Below, one piece after another: positions 1-15,300 of a stretch of DNA of 64,000 bases. A model generated the notes under the pieces. The model was not told the origin of the DNA and did no database searches. It worked only from the letters and a program-made list of their open reading frames with translations. A program made the position numbers and the translations under genes. The stretch comes from Phoronis australis (Eukaryota > Phoronida > Phoronidae), in assembly GCA_002633005.1 (NCBI GenBank), contig NMRA01000577.1, positions 62,001 through 126,000 on the forward strand, read 5' to 3'. Positions within the stretch are counted from its first letter, which is position 1. Every line of letters starts with the position of its first letter.

Positions 1-189
1 AGGTCACAGGTTCTCGTGGTCTTGCCACTATGGTTAAATGTTGACCATTCACTCGGCCAGAATATGACACTGTAATACAGTCATCATTTACACTGGTCTA
101 AATGAAGCAAAAGTCCACTTATAACAGATTCTCATCACTTCTGCATACATAATGCAAATAGTTATTAAAATTCAGACTTTATAGCTCAC

Positions 190-353
190 CTCAAACTGAG
201 CAATGGCAGCCCCGGACTCAACGCCCTCTTGTAGTAGGAGCAGAGACTCGGCTAGCAAGTCCCCACCACAGAGGGAGCTAGATATATGGTGAGTATCTGG
301 GATGTACTGGAAGTCTGGCTCCTCCGGGTTGACACTGTCTTCACCGATATAGA
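190..353 (-). CDS. PTPN4: PTPN4 coding exon 16 (PDZ to PTP linker)
   Basis: A 164-base exon encoding EEPDFQYIP and an acidic/leucine helix ending AIAQFE. This matches the EPDFQYIP-to-LTQFDQ segment that precedes the phosphatase domain. The donor GTGAGC is phase 0. The next exon is outside the window. Confidence 0.93.
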
Positions 354-3300
354 CTAGAATAGACATGGAGTAAGAGTATAGATACGGTGAAATGTAAAGA
401 GTGAGACTAGACATTCCGTGTCACTGTCAATGACAAAGTGAAAGAAAAAGATTTGGATGAGCACAGGTAAAAAGCAATGTTATCTAATATTTCCAAAATC
501 ATGTACAATGCATTCCCATCTCTACGCACTACCTGATATGCAACAAGAAGGGTCTACTAAAAAGACGTCAAAAGCATTTGACATTACAAATGAGGCCAGT
601 TTCTTTATTGGTTGAAAATGATCTTGTCGCAGTTGTGTAGTTTCATTTTGTTACAAGAATTGGGAAGTGCCAAAAAAAAAAATAATAATAATAGCGCAAG
701 GATAGTTGGCAAAATATGTGAATATTCTAATTCTGAGCAGACATATAAAAGTGATGTTCTCATTCTGACTAGAAAATACATTTTCTACACTGCACGCCAG
801 CGCCACCTACCGTTGGGCCTGACAATGAGTAGTAGTTCGCCAGAGTGCGTCTCTCGCGCCGACCGTATGAACATGACGACCTGCTCGTGAGTATGCTCCG
901 ACACGTCTCGCCCGTTAATGAACAACACCTGGTCACCCTCGTTCAGTCGTGGAATACACAGGTCGGCGGGCATACCGGGGGCGACACGTGACACAATGAT
1001 AGGCATACCTTGGTCCGCCCCACCCTATAGGAGACAAATTGGGGACTTATTAGAACATTATAGACAAAGATGGCTATGCCTTGGTCCGCCCCACCCTATA
1101 GGAGACAAATTGGGGACGTATTAGAACATTATAGACAATGATGGGTATGCCTTGGTCTGCCCCACCCTATAGGAGACAAATTGGGGACGTATTAGAACAT
1201 TATAGACAACGATGGCTATGCCTTGATCTTTCTCACCCTGTAATGAGACAAATAGGGGGCTTACTGTAACATTTATACACAAGGATGGCTATGCCTTGGT
1301 CTGCCCCACCCTGTAGGGAGACAAAGACGAACAACATGTATATCACCCATCTTGGCTGATGTGAATTCGAACTAGGTTTACTTCAATCATAGCACCACTC
1401 TTATGACTCTTCATCATTGCTCAGTGATCAGACACCATTACAAATTATCACGACCGATGATAAATGTTGCATCAACAATTATATCAAGCCTGGCCACCAC
1501 AGCTTCTCTCACACATGTCTGGGGTAATGGAGTCAAACAGCCATTGGGGCAAAACTACTGCCCCTAACTATAACCGTGTTACTCTGACATTGTCAAAATT
1601 CCTAGAATTAGTCCTGGATGAAAATAACAAACACTGATACAATTTTAATCCACGCTAATTTTAATTATGTTTGTGAAAAAACAAGATTAACATTTGAAAC
1701 ACTAATACAATTCTCTGTGCACTTTCAAATGTAGATTTTTGTTTTCTGAAAACATTCCAGCGTGAGGTTTGTCTAGTGTCAACCTCAAAACTAGCTGGCA
1801 GAGTCATTGGTCGTGAGACAGGCTCCCCTACCAGCAAACAAGCTAACCACTTATCTGGCCAGAAAACGTAAACTGATGACATGTTATAACACTTGGGAAG
1901 GTTCAAATGTCTTCAGTTTGATTGGATAGCAAAGTGGGAATATCCTGGTATTCCAGATTTTTAGCCAAATTGATAGTTGGGTTGTGAAGCTTCTCAAGTC
2001 ACCATCTGACTTTGAGACACAATGTTTACATAATGCAGCTTGTCAGCATTCGAATCTGAATCCGAATATACTACACAGCCAGCTGTGGGCATTAGGATCA
2101 AATGTGTTAACATCAGTTCTTATCAACCATTTATATTATATCATACCATACACTTAATTCACTGAAATGAATCAATATGAATTGATAAAAAATCTGACAA
2201 ACCAAAACTGCCTGTGTAGAAAGGGTTTATCAAAACTTCACAGCTACCTCAGAATGGCAGTAACGTCAGAAATAAAACAGATAGTTCTATGGACAGCGAT
2301 CAAAGTCAGAAAGTCATATCCCATAATACTTCTCTCACATCAAATTGTTTGGCCATGACATCTACGAGTGAACTCACCTTTACATTGAAACCAAATCGTC
2401 CTTGTTCATCAGGAGTCATACGGATGGAGACTAGGCCATGCTGTTCATCAATACCATTTGGCTGCAATCAGAAAACAATACGCTTGTGCTCGTGTGTGTA
2501 ATTATATATGGTAAATCCACTAGAGTTGATGTCATGAGAACACATGTTCAGTTAATGTCACAGCAAGTCAACTCATAGTGTACACAAAGAAGCACTTTAA
2601 ATTCAGGTACTAAAATCCACAACAACAGCCTTGCCCATGTGTCGTCGAAAAAGATGCCTACAGGTAACTTCAGCCCTGGAGTTATGAGCCTTTTGCTGTC
2701 ACAGGGATGGTCTGGGGGGGGGGCATTAATGCACCAGCACATCCCTAATGATCCTGACCGTGACAGGTATTAACAGGTCATTAATAACAAACACCAGTAC
2801 ATCCCCAACCATCATGTCCTTTACAAGTATTACAGGTCATTAATAACAAACACCAGCATATCTGTAATGATCCAACCAATTACAAGTATTATTGGTAATA
2901 ATAACAAAAATCCCAATGATCCTGTCCGTAACAGGTAATGAGAGAAGCACTGTGAATTCATTAAGTCAAAGTGGCAGACCACCGTGATATGACATCACTA
3001 CCAAAGCAACATACAAAAGTCAATGAACAGTTATATGGACAGGATCAATAGTAAAGACGAGAAAAAATACCACTGATATTAGAACAAGCATTTTCAAATA
3101 CAGTCTTCTGATATAAATCACTCACCACAGCCAAATCCAATGTCATAGCAATTGGAAAATCCACAAATCCAAAGCAACAAATCCGCTGTAATCTGCCATG
3201 TAAATGCCTATAGGCTTTAATTTTTTCACAATGCAGAAAGTTGGGGATGAGCACTATATTGGACACAGGTGTTTATACATGTCCACTAATTCAGCATATG

Positions 3301-6300
3301 TCCAGCTGACCAGTAGACAGGTAGATTAGCTCTCTTTAGTTTTTTTACCATTCGAGTACTCGCTCACCTTCCAGACGTGTTTTTCAAGAAACATTAAAAA
3401 AATGCGTCATTTTGAAAACACTTAACCAAATTTGCATCGGAATGAGTAGGCGTTAAAATGAGCACCCCTCGATTAGTAATGAACTTCATTAAAAAGTTGA
3501 GGGTGGGTGCTAAAATGAGTAGTGGGTGTATACAAGGTAGAATACAGTCATTAGCAGTCATACTCTTCCACTTCATGCCAGAACTGACTAAAAGTCGAGT
3601 CTTAATTCATNATTCTGGGGCTCATGCCAGACATTATCCATCTGTTAACCTCATTTTGTTTCAGCATTGTTACTTATTACTGAAACTTTTACATACAGAA
3701 CCTGTGGCACAGTGTTGTAAAACTACTGATTTACATTATCTAACAAAACCTACTAAACCCACCACTGGTTGATCGAGATAGGCTGGCAGCTCATAGGATT
3801 GTTCCGTGATGGAAATACTATTGTTGTCTTCTATACAGCTCGTCTGCATGGGCTCACTACCCTGGTTGTACGAGTTCTTCTTACTACTGTCCAAGAAGCC
3901 ACCGTCACTGAAATTAAGAAAGCGGGTTTAAGTGAAACATTAGTACAGATTATGACAATTGATTCTTTTATCTGTTCCTAGGAGTTGACAACTGTACCGG
4001 TTTGTTTTCATCAATAGTCTCAAGAATGGAACAGTGTAAGTTTGTTTCAACAATATTCTGGAGAGTACAACATACTTTATATTATTTGGTGTTGATGTTT
4101 TTTGCATTTCATTGGATTTAACAAATTCAACAGTCGATCTACATGCAATGAAGCTGGTCTTCAAATGGCTCAAACAGCATTGACTATGTCAATAAAACAA
4201 GAATAATATCCATACAATACCAACAGATGGCGTGCGACCATGCATGAAGCAATTAGTGATCAAGATAGCCTACTGACGTCAGTGTTTGCAACTGATTAAG
4301 TGATTTACTGTATTCTGCCATATAAACACGGGCGTTAAGTCTTTTACAATGCAGAAACTTGGGGATGGGTGTAAAATGGTTGTGTGTGTTTACATATGGT
4401 CAGGTTAACGCCCACTACTCAAGTGTATTCACACCTGACCGTGCAAATGCCCACACACTACTCAATTACATGCCAAAAGGTGATGTTATAGCAACGTATC
4501 AAGATTAGTACCTTGATGTTGAACTGCGTGTCATGATGATACATTTACAAAATACTTGTTGCGATCTTACAAAGTCCAAACATAGCTTACTGCAGACCGC
4601 CACTCTACTAAATGTAACCATGGTGATTGGTTATAGATTTGATCCCTTTCTATCCATTTTAAGGGAAAATCATTAGCCCACCGAATTAGGTTCCTTACGA
4701 AAGATTCTCCGACTGTGATAAAAAATTTGAAATGTTTTCTTTTTATACACTCCAGAAAAAGGACGCCTAACCCCTTGTTGTGCAGATTTCTGCCACATGA
4801 TAGGACGGTTCTGGCATGCGAATTTTTACCACAGGATTANTTTCAACAATATTCTGGAGAGTACAACACACTTTACATTATTTGGAGTTGATGTTTTTTG
4901 CATTTCATTGGATTTAACAAATTCAACAGTCGATCTACATGCAATGAAGCTGGTCTTCAAATGGCTCAAACAGCATTGACTATGTCAATAAAACAAGAAT
5001 TATATCCACATAATACCAACAGATGGCGTGCGACCATGCATGAAGCAATTAGTGATCAAGATAGCCTACTGACGTCAGTGTTTGCAACTGATTAAGTGAT
5101 TTACTGTATTCTGCCATGTAAACACGGGCGGTAAGTCTTTTACAATGCAGAAACTTGGGGATGGGTGTAAAATGGTTGTGTGTGTTTACACATCTTCAGG
5201 TTAACGCCCACTACTCAAGTATATTCACACCTGACTGTGCAAATGCCCACACACCACTCAATTACATGCCAAAAGGTGATGTTATAGCAACATATCGAGA
5301 TTAGTACCTTGATGTTGAATTGCGTGTCATGATGAGATACATTTATAAAATACTTGTTGCGATCTTACAAAGTCCAAACATAGCTTACTGCAGACCGCCA
5401 CTCTAGTAAATGTAACCATGGTGATTGGTTATAGATTTGATCCCTTTCTATCCATTTTAAGGGAAAATCATTAGCCCACCGAATTAGGTTCCTTACGAAA
5501 GATTCTCCGACTGTGATAAAAAATTTGAAATGTTTTCTTTTTATACACTCCAGAAAAAGGACGCCTAACCCCTTGTTGTGCAGATTTCTGCCACATGATA
5601 GGACGGTTCTGGCATGCGAATTTTTACCACAGGATTATCCTTTGAGGAGCATGCACCAGCTAGATTCTACATTTGCTAGAGCTCCTAAGTTTTGCTTTTT
5701 GGTGCATTTGCTGGATTAGTTGTTTTCCCCCTTAAGTAGTCACTCACCTTCTCGACATGTTTTCAAAGATGCAGCATTTTGAAGACATTGGACAAACTTT
5801 GTATTGGAATGAGTCATAAAATGGCAGGATACATAAGGAGTTTATTTTTAAGTCAGGAGTGTGCGTTAAAATGAGCACTCTTGGCACATAACTAACTTGG
5901 GGAAGTGGGCATTTACATGGCAGAATATGTGACATCATTGTTACCAGTGTCTCCACCTGGTGTTCCTGTTACAAACAAGACACAGCTAGTTGTTGTTAAT
6001 TACAACAGCTCAATACTGATTACAAGCCAACGGCCATTGCCAACAGCAGCTTAATTAAAAGCAGAGTTTTTATCCAAGACTAACGTCCTGGGAACTGGTC
6101 ACGAAAAACGTTCAGACTGCCACCAAGTAGTAACGCAACAAATTGTGACACTCACTCGTCAGATCGGTTGCCGTCCGACCATGCCTTTGAGTTATAGTCA
6201 CGCGAGAGCGATGCACGCAGATTGCTGTTAAAACTCTGATAGTGTCGCACGTGATTAGGCATGCTGTTAGAAGTGACTGGTTTGGTCGAGCGACTACTGG

Positions 6301-9300
6301 GAATGTTGGGATACCCGTCAACGACGTTCCGCTCGGACGTGATGACCTCACGCGTGATCCCGCCTACCGTGCGCCGCGCGTACCGTTTACTGGGGGACCT
6401 AAAATGAGCAAGCACTCTCTCACCAAGTGTTTGTTTATCAACATTTATTACGGAGATCCACACAACAACGAGTCTTACCTGAAACGTACAAATGACCATC
6501 CTGGAAATTTTTAGCCTTTTTTGAACAGAAATGGAGGTACGATTAACAACAAGAAATAATAGTAGGTTCTACATTTTGACAACAAGGTTAAATCTAACAA
6601 ATAAGTAAGTCGAGATCATTTAATCTATTCTACTATCAAAAGGTAACATTCGGTTAATAAACACAATTCCTTTTCACAACTAATCAATGTTCAACTACTC
6701 TCCAAGGTTCTGAGTATGCTATTAACACTCTGAACACAAGCAGTATTCAGTCTCTGAGGCACCCCAGGGTAATTCCCAATCAGTCAGAGGGACTGTTTAC
6801 CTTGAGAAGCTGCGCTCCATCCTAGCTCGGCGCCTCGCCTCCTCTAGAGTTTGATGTTCTGTTCTGCCACTGTGGACAATGAGAAATGTTAAGTGAGTCA
6901 TTAGGTCAACAGTTTGTACATGGTAATCAAACACTCTGAACTTGACCCAATAGCCATTTTCAAATAGAGAGCGACATGATGAACTGTGCCATCTCAGTAC
7001 ATGGAGACAGAGTTGTGCAAAAATGTACAACCTCTCAATGCCCGTGAATTAAAAATTGTCAGTCGTGCCAGACACCTTGCCAGTCTCACAAAGAATTAAA
7101 AATTATGGTAAATATTTTCCAGTATGGTACAACACCCAAAGTTTGGGACACAGAATTCACTCCCTGTCCGCAAATTCAGACTTTCACTCACTCATACCTT
7201 AAACCATATTATATAACATGAGATATCACACCTGCCAAGAAAACACTTACCTGTACCTAAATTTAGTGTCGAGCAGGAAGAACCTTCTTGCTGATGGCTG
7301 TGGCACCGAGTGAAGCCTGAAAAACGTGTGGTGTTCCACACAGGACTTCCACAGCTTCTTGCAAGACCTATAGCTACTCATGTTGAACCCTATCAGGTTA
7401 TCAAGGGTGTCCGTCTGCGGGCAACACAACAGAATTATGACAGGAAACCATGTGAATGGGAAGCAAAAAAGTGATTCGCTAATTTGTGCCATACTAGCTA
7501 CAGATTAAAGTCATTTTTCAATGACTTACAATTTTTTTTTCTATAATGTGTTACACAATATTGTTCTGTTCATAACCTTAAATGTATGTTGTCCATGAGG
7601 GCATTTAAACTTCAGTCATCAACCAATAAACACTTTCTGCAAATGTCCTTACCCCTTCTCTCCGCAGCTGTATGAAAAACTGCTTTCTTTTGAATGATAT
7701 TTTCACTATTTTAGCCCTGCAAGTATAAAACAACAGAGATGATCTTGAGGAAGACCAAGTACGCAATCGTACACTTGACTAGTTGTCGGTTAGTACGAAG
7801 TCAGCTGCTGCCGTCTACCCACTTGACCATGGACTGAAAGATTCCATGTCAAAACAAACCCGCAATATCCATGCATTAATTCTTAACAAAACACCATTTT
7901 AGTCATTTACTCAATACTTTACGAGGATTCTGCATTGATGACATCAGACTGGGTAGGTTAAACCATCTTTCAATGTCAAGACTGCAACAGATTCCATACA
8001 TTTCGTCCATCTCTTTGTGAAATTACTTCATCGCACAAACTGCCAATATCCAGGTTTGTTTTGGAACTCTCTCTAAATTCTAACTTTTTCATTTGACTTT
8101 CAGAGCTGATGTCACCACAAAGACACTTGGTGAAATCTTTTTCATATTTCCCATCTCGATTCCAAAGCAGACAATATCCCACAATGTTTAGTCATGAAAG
8201 CATGTTTTTCATTGGCCAGTCATTAACAAACTAACTTTAATTGACCAATCCCAAAAGGGAAGATGTACATGCAATTTTATTATACACTGGTACTCAGGAG
8301 CTATCTAATTAGTTGGATATAGTGCTCTTCACTAATCATTCNNNNNNNNNNNNNNNNNNNNNNNNNNNNNNNNNNNNNNNNNNNNNNNNNNNNNNNNNNN
8401 NNNNNNNNNNNNNNNNNNNNNNNNNNNNNNNNNNNNNNNNNNNNNNNNNNNNNNNNNNNNNNNNNNNNNNNNNNNNNNNNNNNNNNNNNNNNNNNNNNNN
8501 NNNNNNNNNNNNNNNNNNNNNNNNNNNNNNNNNNNNNNNNTTTGGGACACAGAATTCACTCCCTGTCCGCAAATTCAGACTTTCACTCACTCATACCTTA
8601 AACCATATTATATAACATGAGATATCACACCTGCCAAGAAAACACTTACCTGTACCTAAATTTAGTGTCGAGCAGGAAGAACCTTCTTGCTGATGGCTGT
8701 GGCACCGAGTGAAGCCTGAAAAACGTGTGGTGTTCCACACAGGACTTCCACAGCTTCTTGCAAGACCTATAGCTACTCATGTTGAACCCTATCAGGTTAT
8801 CAAGGGTGTCCGTCTGCGGGCAACACAACAGAATTATGACAGGAAACCATGTGAATGGGAAGCAAAAAAGTGATTCGCTAATTTGTGCCATACTAGCTAC
8901 AGATTAAAGTCATTTCTCAATGACTTACAAATTTTTTTCTATATGTTATACAACATTGTTCTGTTAATCTCCTGAAAAGTACGTTTTTCTCAGACAGTGT
9001 CCATGAGGGCATTTAAAGTTCATCAACCAATAAACACTTTCTACAAACGTCCTTACCCCTTCTCGCCGCAGCTGTATGAAAAACTGCTTTCTTTTGAATG
9101 ATATTTTCACTATTTTAGCCCTGCAAGTATAAAACAACAGAGATGATCTTGAGGAAGACCAAGTAAGCAATCGTACACTCGACTAGTTGTCGGTTAGTAC
9201 GAAGCCAGCTGCTGCCATCTACCCACTTGATCATGGACTGCAAGATTCCATGTCAAAACAAACCCGCAATATCCATGCATTAATTCTTAACAAAACACCA

Positions 9301-12300
9301 TTTTAGTCATTTACTCAATACTTTACGAGGATTCTGCATTGATGACATCAGACTGGGTAGGTTTGGTAAACATTAAACCATCTTTCAATGTCAAGACTGC
9401 AACAGATTCCATACATTTCGTCCATCTCTTTGTGAAATTACCTCATTGCACAAACTGCCAACATCCAGGTTTGTTTTGGAACTCCCTGTAAATTCTAACT
9501 TTTTCATTTGACTTTCAGAGCTGATGTCACCATGAAGACACTTGGTGAACTCTTTTTCTCATTTCCCATCTCGATTCCAAAGCAGACAATATCCCACAAT
9601 GTTTAGTCATGAAAACATGTTTTTCATTGGCCAGTCATTAACAAACTAACTTTAATTGACCAATCCCAAAAGGGAAGATGTACATGCAATTTTATTATAC
9701 ACTGGTACTCAGGAGCTATCTAATTAGTTGGATATAGTGCTCCTCACTAATCATTCACTTTCCGGATTTTTCTGCCGAATTCTTCACTAATTTGGCACTC
9801 CAAAACGCAAATAATTTTATAAATATTTTCCAACTTTTAGTCAATTTTTTGGAAGTGAAATGAATGTTCAAGATCCATAACATTTCAAATCTGTACATAG
9901 CGAACATTAGGCTCTAAATATACACACAACACAGATAAGCCCATAACAGTTGGCGGCCTTATAATGCTATCCATGGAACTGCTTGCCAAATATACTTGTA
10001 ACAGATAGACATGCTGACTTAACCCAATGAATGATGCACCAAATGCACCACACTCTGAAACATTATCAGAAACACCAAGTCCTTGTCAACTAACCGCCTG
10101 TAACCCAATGCTGTAGTGGTAAAATTAGAGGTAAGTAGGCGCCCAAAGCCCACCGTATCACACTGAGCACTGAACGTAACTACAGTGTGTAGGCGCTACG
10201 TTCAAATGCTAAAAGGTGGTTGGCTGCTCCTACGTGCGCCTACGCCCCACTACAGCGCTGCTTTGGCCACCCACTCACCAGGAGAATGTGTTGATTTTCC
10301 TGTTATTCTGAAAGACTACCAAGCCCACTGCTGTCACGCCAAGCTGTATCTCAACATTGCACGAATCCTGCAAAAGAAACACGATTGTTATTAGTGCCCA
10401 GGAGATGAAGAACACGGTTTCACAGATGGAGAGTGTAGTCAAAGAACACTGTGTTTGTTGAGGTATAATGCAATAAAGCTGAAACCCTCAATCCGTCAAG
10501 GAAACTGGCTTCTGCACATAAGCACTTACCGCAACAAGCTTGTTATCACCATGCACTTAACTCAGATAACAAGTGGTTTCGGGTTTAGAAAATCATTATC
10601 ACTGAAGACAATGCCACAGTCAAGTGGCCTAAATGAAAAATTAGTTTTCAGCCACAAGGTAGATTTATAACCACTTTAAGTTAATATACAAGTTATTTGG
10701 ATTAGCAACACTACAGAAGATAGGTCAAATAAACACAGAAAAATCAGGAACCCCAACTGGGAATCGAACCACAGGTCTCTAGATTGCCGGTCTAGTGCTC
10801 TGACCTCTGTATATTTACAGAAGATTGGCAATAGCCCATTCAAAGATAGAGACAATCCACATGGCTGCCTACAGGTGTTGTTTAATTTTTCATCCTTGCT
10901 ATAACCAGGCACAGACACAACAAGGAAGTGATTTGATGGAGAACCGAAAAGGAACTAAGCTAACATAATACCAAAGCCTGACAATGCTAAGGAATAACAT
11001 AAAAAACCAGTGACAAGAATATTAAAGCCCCATCAAAAGTTGGTCTACCTTGGCATCATGCAGGTCGACGCCATACATCTCCATTCTCTTAGCACATTCC
11101 AAGTAGTTCAGCTCAGCATCAGCAGGTGTCTGGCCCCTGAAACGAGAGTACCACATAAATATACCCCTTAAATACGCGTGAAATTGAACTGAATCTGTCT
11201 TCGGTTCTCGAAGCTCAGTTCATGAAAATAAGAACACCCTTCAAGATTAAAGAAAGACGCTGCTATTTAGAGCAATGAAACTAAATGTTATTCCACTGTT
11301 GATTTCTTGTCAGTGTCTCTCCTGACAAACATTCGTGATTATTCAGGGCTTAGAATGATCAATGACAAAAAGGAGGAAAATTTTCCAGGTGAAGTATTGT
11401 TCCACAAATAAATAGGCTTGTGTGATATATTTTTTGAGTTGTAAAATTTAACTGAAATAAACGTTTCTGAATGAATAAAGTCAAAACAACATTAAAAAAG
11501 AGATGAAAAAAAGAAGAAACTGGAAATCCAATAAGAGGAAATTGGAATCAAAAAAGAGGAAATCCTCTTAAAAGAGGAAAATTCCAAGTCCAGACTACAG
11601 CAACAGATTGTTGTGACAGACACTACTGATTATTACCCAAAGAATACAACACTACTGACCTGTGTTGCTTGTGAAGGTCGGCCACCTCATTCTCAAACAG
11701 CTCGTCCTGACTGGGGATGAACCTAAACTCGGACAGGTAACCCTCATTATGTTCCTCACTGTTATAGTCACCAAGCTCAGCTGAAACAGTGTCAAACATG
11801 TAGGATGAGTGAACAGCTCGCGTGTGACATGTCAAACCAGAGCAAGAGCAGGAGTAATCAAGTCAATGTAAAACTGTTGGAGGTTTTGTCATAACACTTC
11901 TTAAATCTATTGCTCTATTTGCACCAACCTTGAACCTTGGTCTGCGACTGCATGCCACCTATTGGCCACATTACGTGACCAACAGGTGGCATGCAGACCA
12001 GACTTAAAAAAATGTTTGCAATGTATATTTCCACGCCAGTTTTAAGTTTGATGTATTCGTGTAACTTCTAGCCTATTTGCAATGGCACCATGTTTCGCCC
12101 AGTAATTTCTCTGATCATCTTCAAGGGCCTGTTTCTCGCAAAGACTATTGACTTTTTGTCTTCATCCAAAGTCAGAAATCTGTATACCAATACCCAGAAG
12201 TTCGATTTTTTTGTCTTTTCTTTTTCTCGAAACGTTTTGTCTTCCGTCTAGTCAAACAGACTTCGGATTTCAGACTGTCGATTTCAAATTGTAGACAGAG

Positions 12301-15300
12301 TTTCCGATTTTCTGCCTCAGCAGTTATCTTCATGACACAAGCTAAGTCATCAGTAGACTGACTTGTAGCCGAAAGTCAAAAGAGACAAAAGTCAATAGAG
12401 TCATCAAGAAACAGGCCCTAGGCATCGCATCTTTATCAGAAGATCAAACACAGGCTTATAATACATTCTTACACTGGAATGGTGGTTAGAATGTTGGAAA
12501 CGACAACTGAAATGAACAAATAATACTGCGCACCACAGAAAGAATAACATATTCCAAAAAAGCGATCATTAACCACAATGAGTTCACCACAAACCCACGT
12601 TCGTTCCTTTAAGAAAGATGAAACAGCAGAAGTTGACAGAGAAATAAAAGACCAAAACATTGTATCAATGTAAATAGGCTAGATGTACATAGAAGTAGCA
12701 ATAGGAGACAGCAATTTACCACACATTATGGTTGGACACAGGAATTTCACTTTATCAAACTGTTAAGAAAATGCTACCGGTAACAGCTGGAATGCGTACA
12801 AAGATTCATGACAGTATAGTAGAGAAATAGTGGACGGAATACAGGTGTATCAGACAGATAATGGTGGCATTGCACTAAATTTTCTGGGGCAAGAAGTCTG
12901 CCTTTGTATCTTGTGGAGTGAGAAAGCAGCCCTAGTAACTTACATGGTATTTTCAGATCACGACATACATCACAATTCACAAACCTAAGCGCAGGACACC
13001 TTAACTTACATTGCACACTGTAACTGGCCAATAGGCAAGCTGTATTTCGTGGACAGATCAGCTTCCCTTCTAAAATGTCACGCTTGACTTGCAGGAAAAA
13101 ATGCCACCTAAAAATTTAATACACTGATTCATTAAAGTTTTACGTAAACTTAAAGTAAATGCAAACCTGCAATTGGCCACGAAAGAATAAAACTAGCCTC
13201 AACTTGTACCTTACGCGGCCGAGGAATGACTTCTGGGGTAGGGAAGAGACTGATGAGAAGAGCATGAGACCATGAGGCTCAGCGTGTAAAACGGTCCGCC
13301 CTGACAAGCCAAACTAATCTGACATGAACTAATGCGATCACGACACACTTTTCATTCCTCCCAAGCTCAAGAGTCACTTCTAACCTGAGTGAAGAACCAG
13401 TCACGACCAGTATCATAACGGTTAGTGCCTGACATGTATTTTCTATAATGAAGGTAGGTTTATAGCCACTTCCAAGTATCAGCAAGACAGTTCACATATT
13501 CCACAGTTGTGCACATTATTCAAGTTATAACGAAAGTCTTACAGCAAATACACTGATATTTATACATCGTGTACCGTTTTCACACTTTGACAGCTCAATA
13601 TATGTTGCATTTCACATTGTAAGCTTAATCCTCAAAATAACCTAATAGACCACTGACTGCACTGTTAATTGCCTGACTATGCTTATAGTTAAGCAACAGA
13701 AATCAATACACACCTGGTATATTCCTCCGTCAGTTTGCTGGGGTCTGATGCATAAAATTTTACTCTAAAATAAAATATGAAAGGAGGGCCCGCTGAAAAT
13801 AAACAAGAATACGTAAATTAAGCAACGCAATGGCGCGAGTTTAAACTATACAAACAAAACAAAGGAGAGCGTAAGAAATACTCTGAACTTCAAAAACATT
13901 TCAAACTGATGTTTTATTGTTAGCTTGTCGTCAAACCCTTTTTCCAAAACTTTGGCAAATCACTTTGGAGTTCAAAATGGTTTGAGTGTCATTCGTCACT
14001 CACGACATTGAAAGAGTCCGTTGTGAAACAGTTTAAACAGAGAGCTCCGCAGTACAACAACAGTGTGTCAGACAACAGATGAGGCCCTTGGGAAAACAAA
14101 ACTAATCTGGGACTTTTGTTTGCACGGAGAAATAAGCTAATTTATAGCTAAATAATCTTGCTAGATTATGAAAGACCAACACGGGGTTGTCAACTTACTC
14201 TTAATTTGTTTCTTGACTGTTTTTAAAGGGTCTAACCACCTCTGAAAAAGAAAAGAACACATTTCAATACGCCACATTCAAATATTAGAATGAAACAGTC
14301 TCACATTTCATTTGAAACCTTTTGATTGACTGATTTATTTAACATAGATTGACCATAAAGTAATGATGACAGTACAACACAGCAAAGAGACCATAGGAAC
14401 AGACAGACATAGAAACAAAAGTTATGATGAACAGTAAGACCAAGGTATACATAAAATTATCTGAAAAGCAACAATCGATGTATGAATGACAAGAAAAAAG
14501 GCAAATTATGTCCTTCATGATCCGTCCCATATCATGAGTTTAACACAAAAAGTAATTAGATAAACAATAAATAGAAACATAAATAAATAAATACGATACC
14601 AATAAGATAGAGACGTGTACACGGTTGAACCAAGACAAGATCATAGACCAGGTATTTGGTGTCTAAAGGGGTAACCAATAAGATCATGGAGCAAGTATTT
14701 GCTGTATAAAGAGATTGCCAACAGTATGAGGTATTGAGATATACTTAAAGAAGAATCAGCCTTTTAAAGCCAGAATTTCAACTCTTGGCAGAACTGGCGA
14801 TGAGACTTATGGGTAGACCTAAAGTATGTGGGCCAAGAGCTGTATCTGATGGCAGTATGCCATCTGCACGTTTGGCAAAGAACAAATAAAATGATTTTAT
14901 TTTAACATCTCAAGCCTGGTAATTACCATAGAACCTGCAGAGAGTCCATCTTCAACATACTGTAGGCCAAAATAGTCCTTCTCGACTAGTTCTAAGAAAT
15001 CATACACCTTTTCCAAGAGACTTTGAGATTTCAATCGTTTCTGGAAAAAACAAAAACACATCAGATACCAGAGTTTCAAGTATGTTTCATTGTTGTCATG
15101 GTGACGATGGAAGAAGCAGAGAGCAACACGAACAAACACGTCTAAAGTTGCTTTAGTACAAAACAATCTACAAAGGATTTACTAAAAAAGTTTACTGAAA
15201 AAATATTCACAAATTCACTCAAGAGCTTCCCCTGAAATACATTTTCATCAACAAGGTCACACAATTTTCTTTTTCGCTTAGTTGATGTTTCCTACCTTAG

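Larger units (their letters stand above)
7142..9756. repeat. Direct duplication of about 1.2 kb across a 199-N gap
   Basis: Copy 1 is 7142-8341 and copy 2 is 8541-9756, with Ns at 8342-8540. Each copy holds PTPN4 exons 9 and 10 with unchanged coding sequence, while introns differ by substitutions and indels. The junction at the gap indicates a haplotype overlap. Confidence 0.92.
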
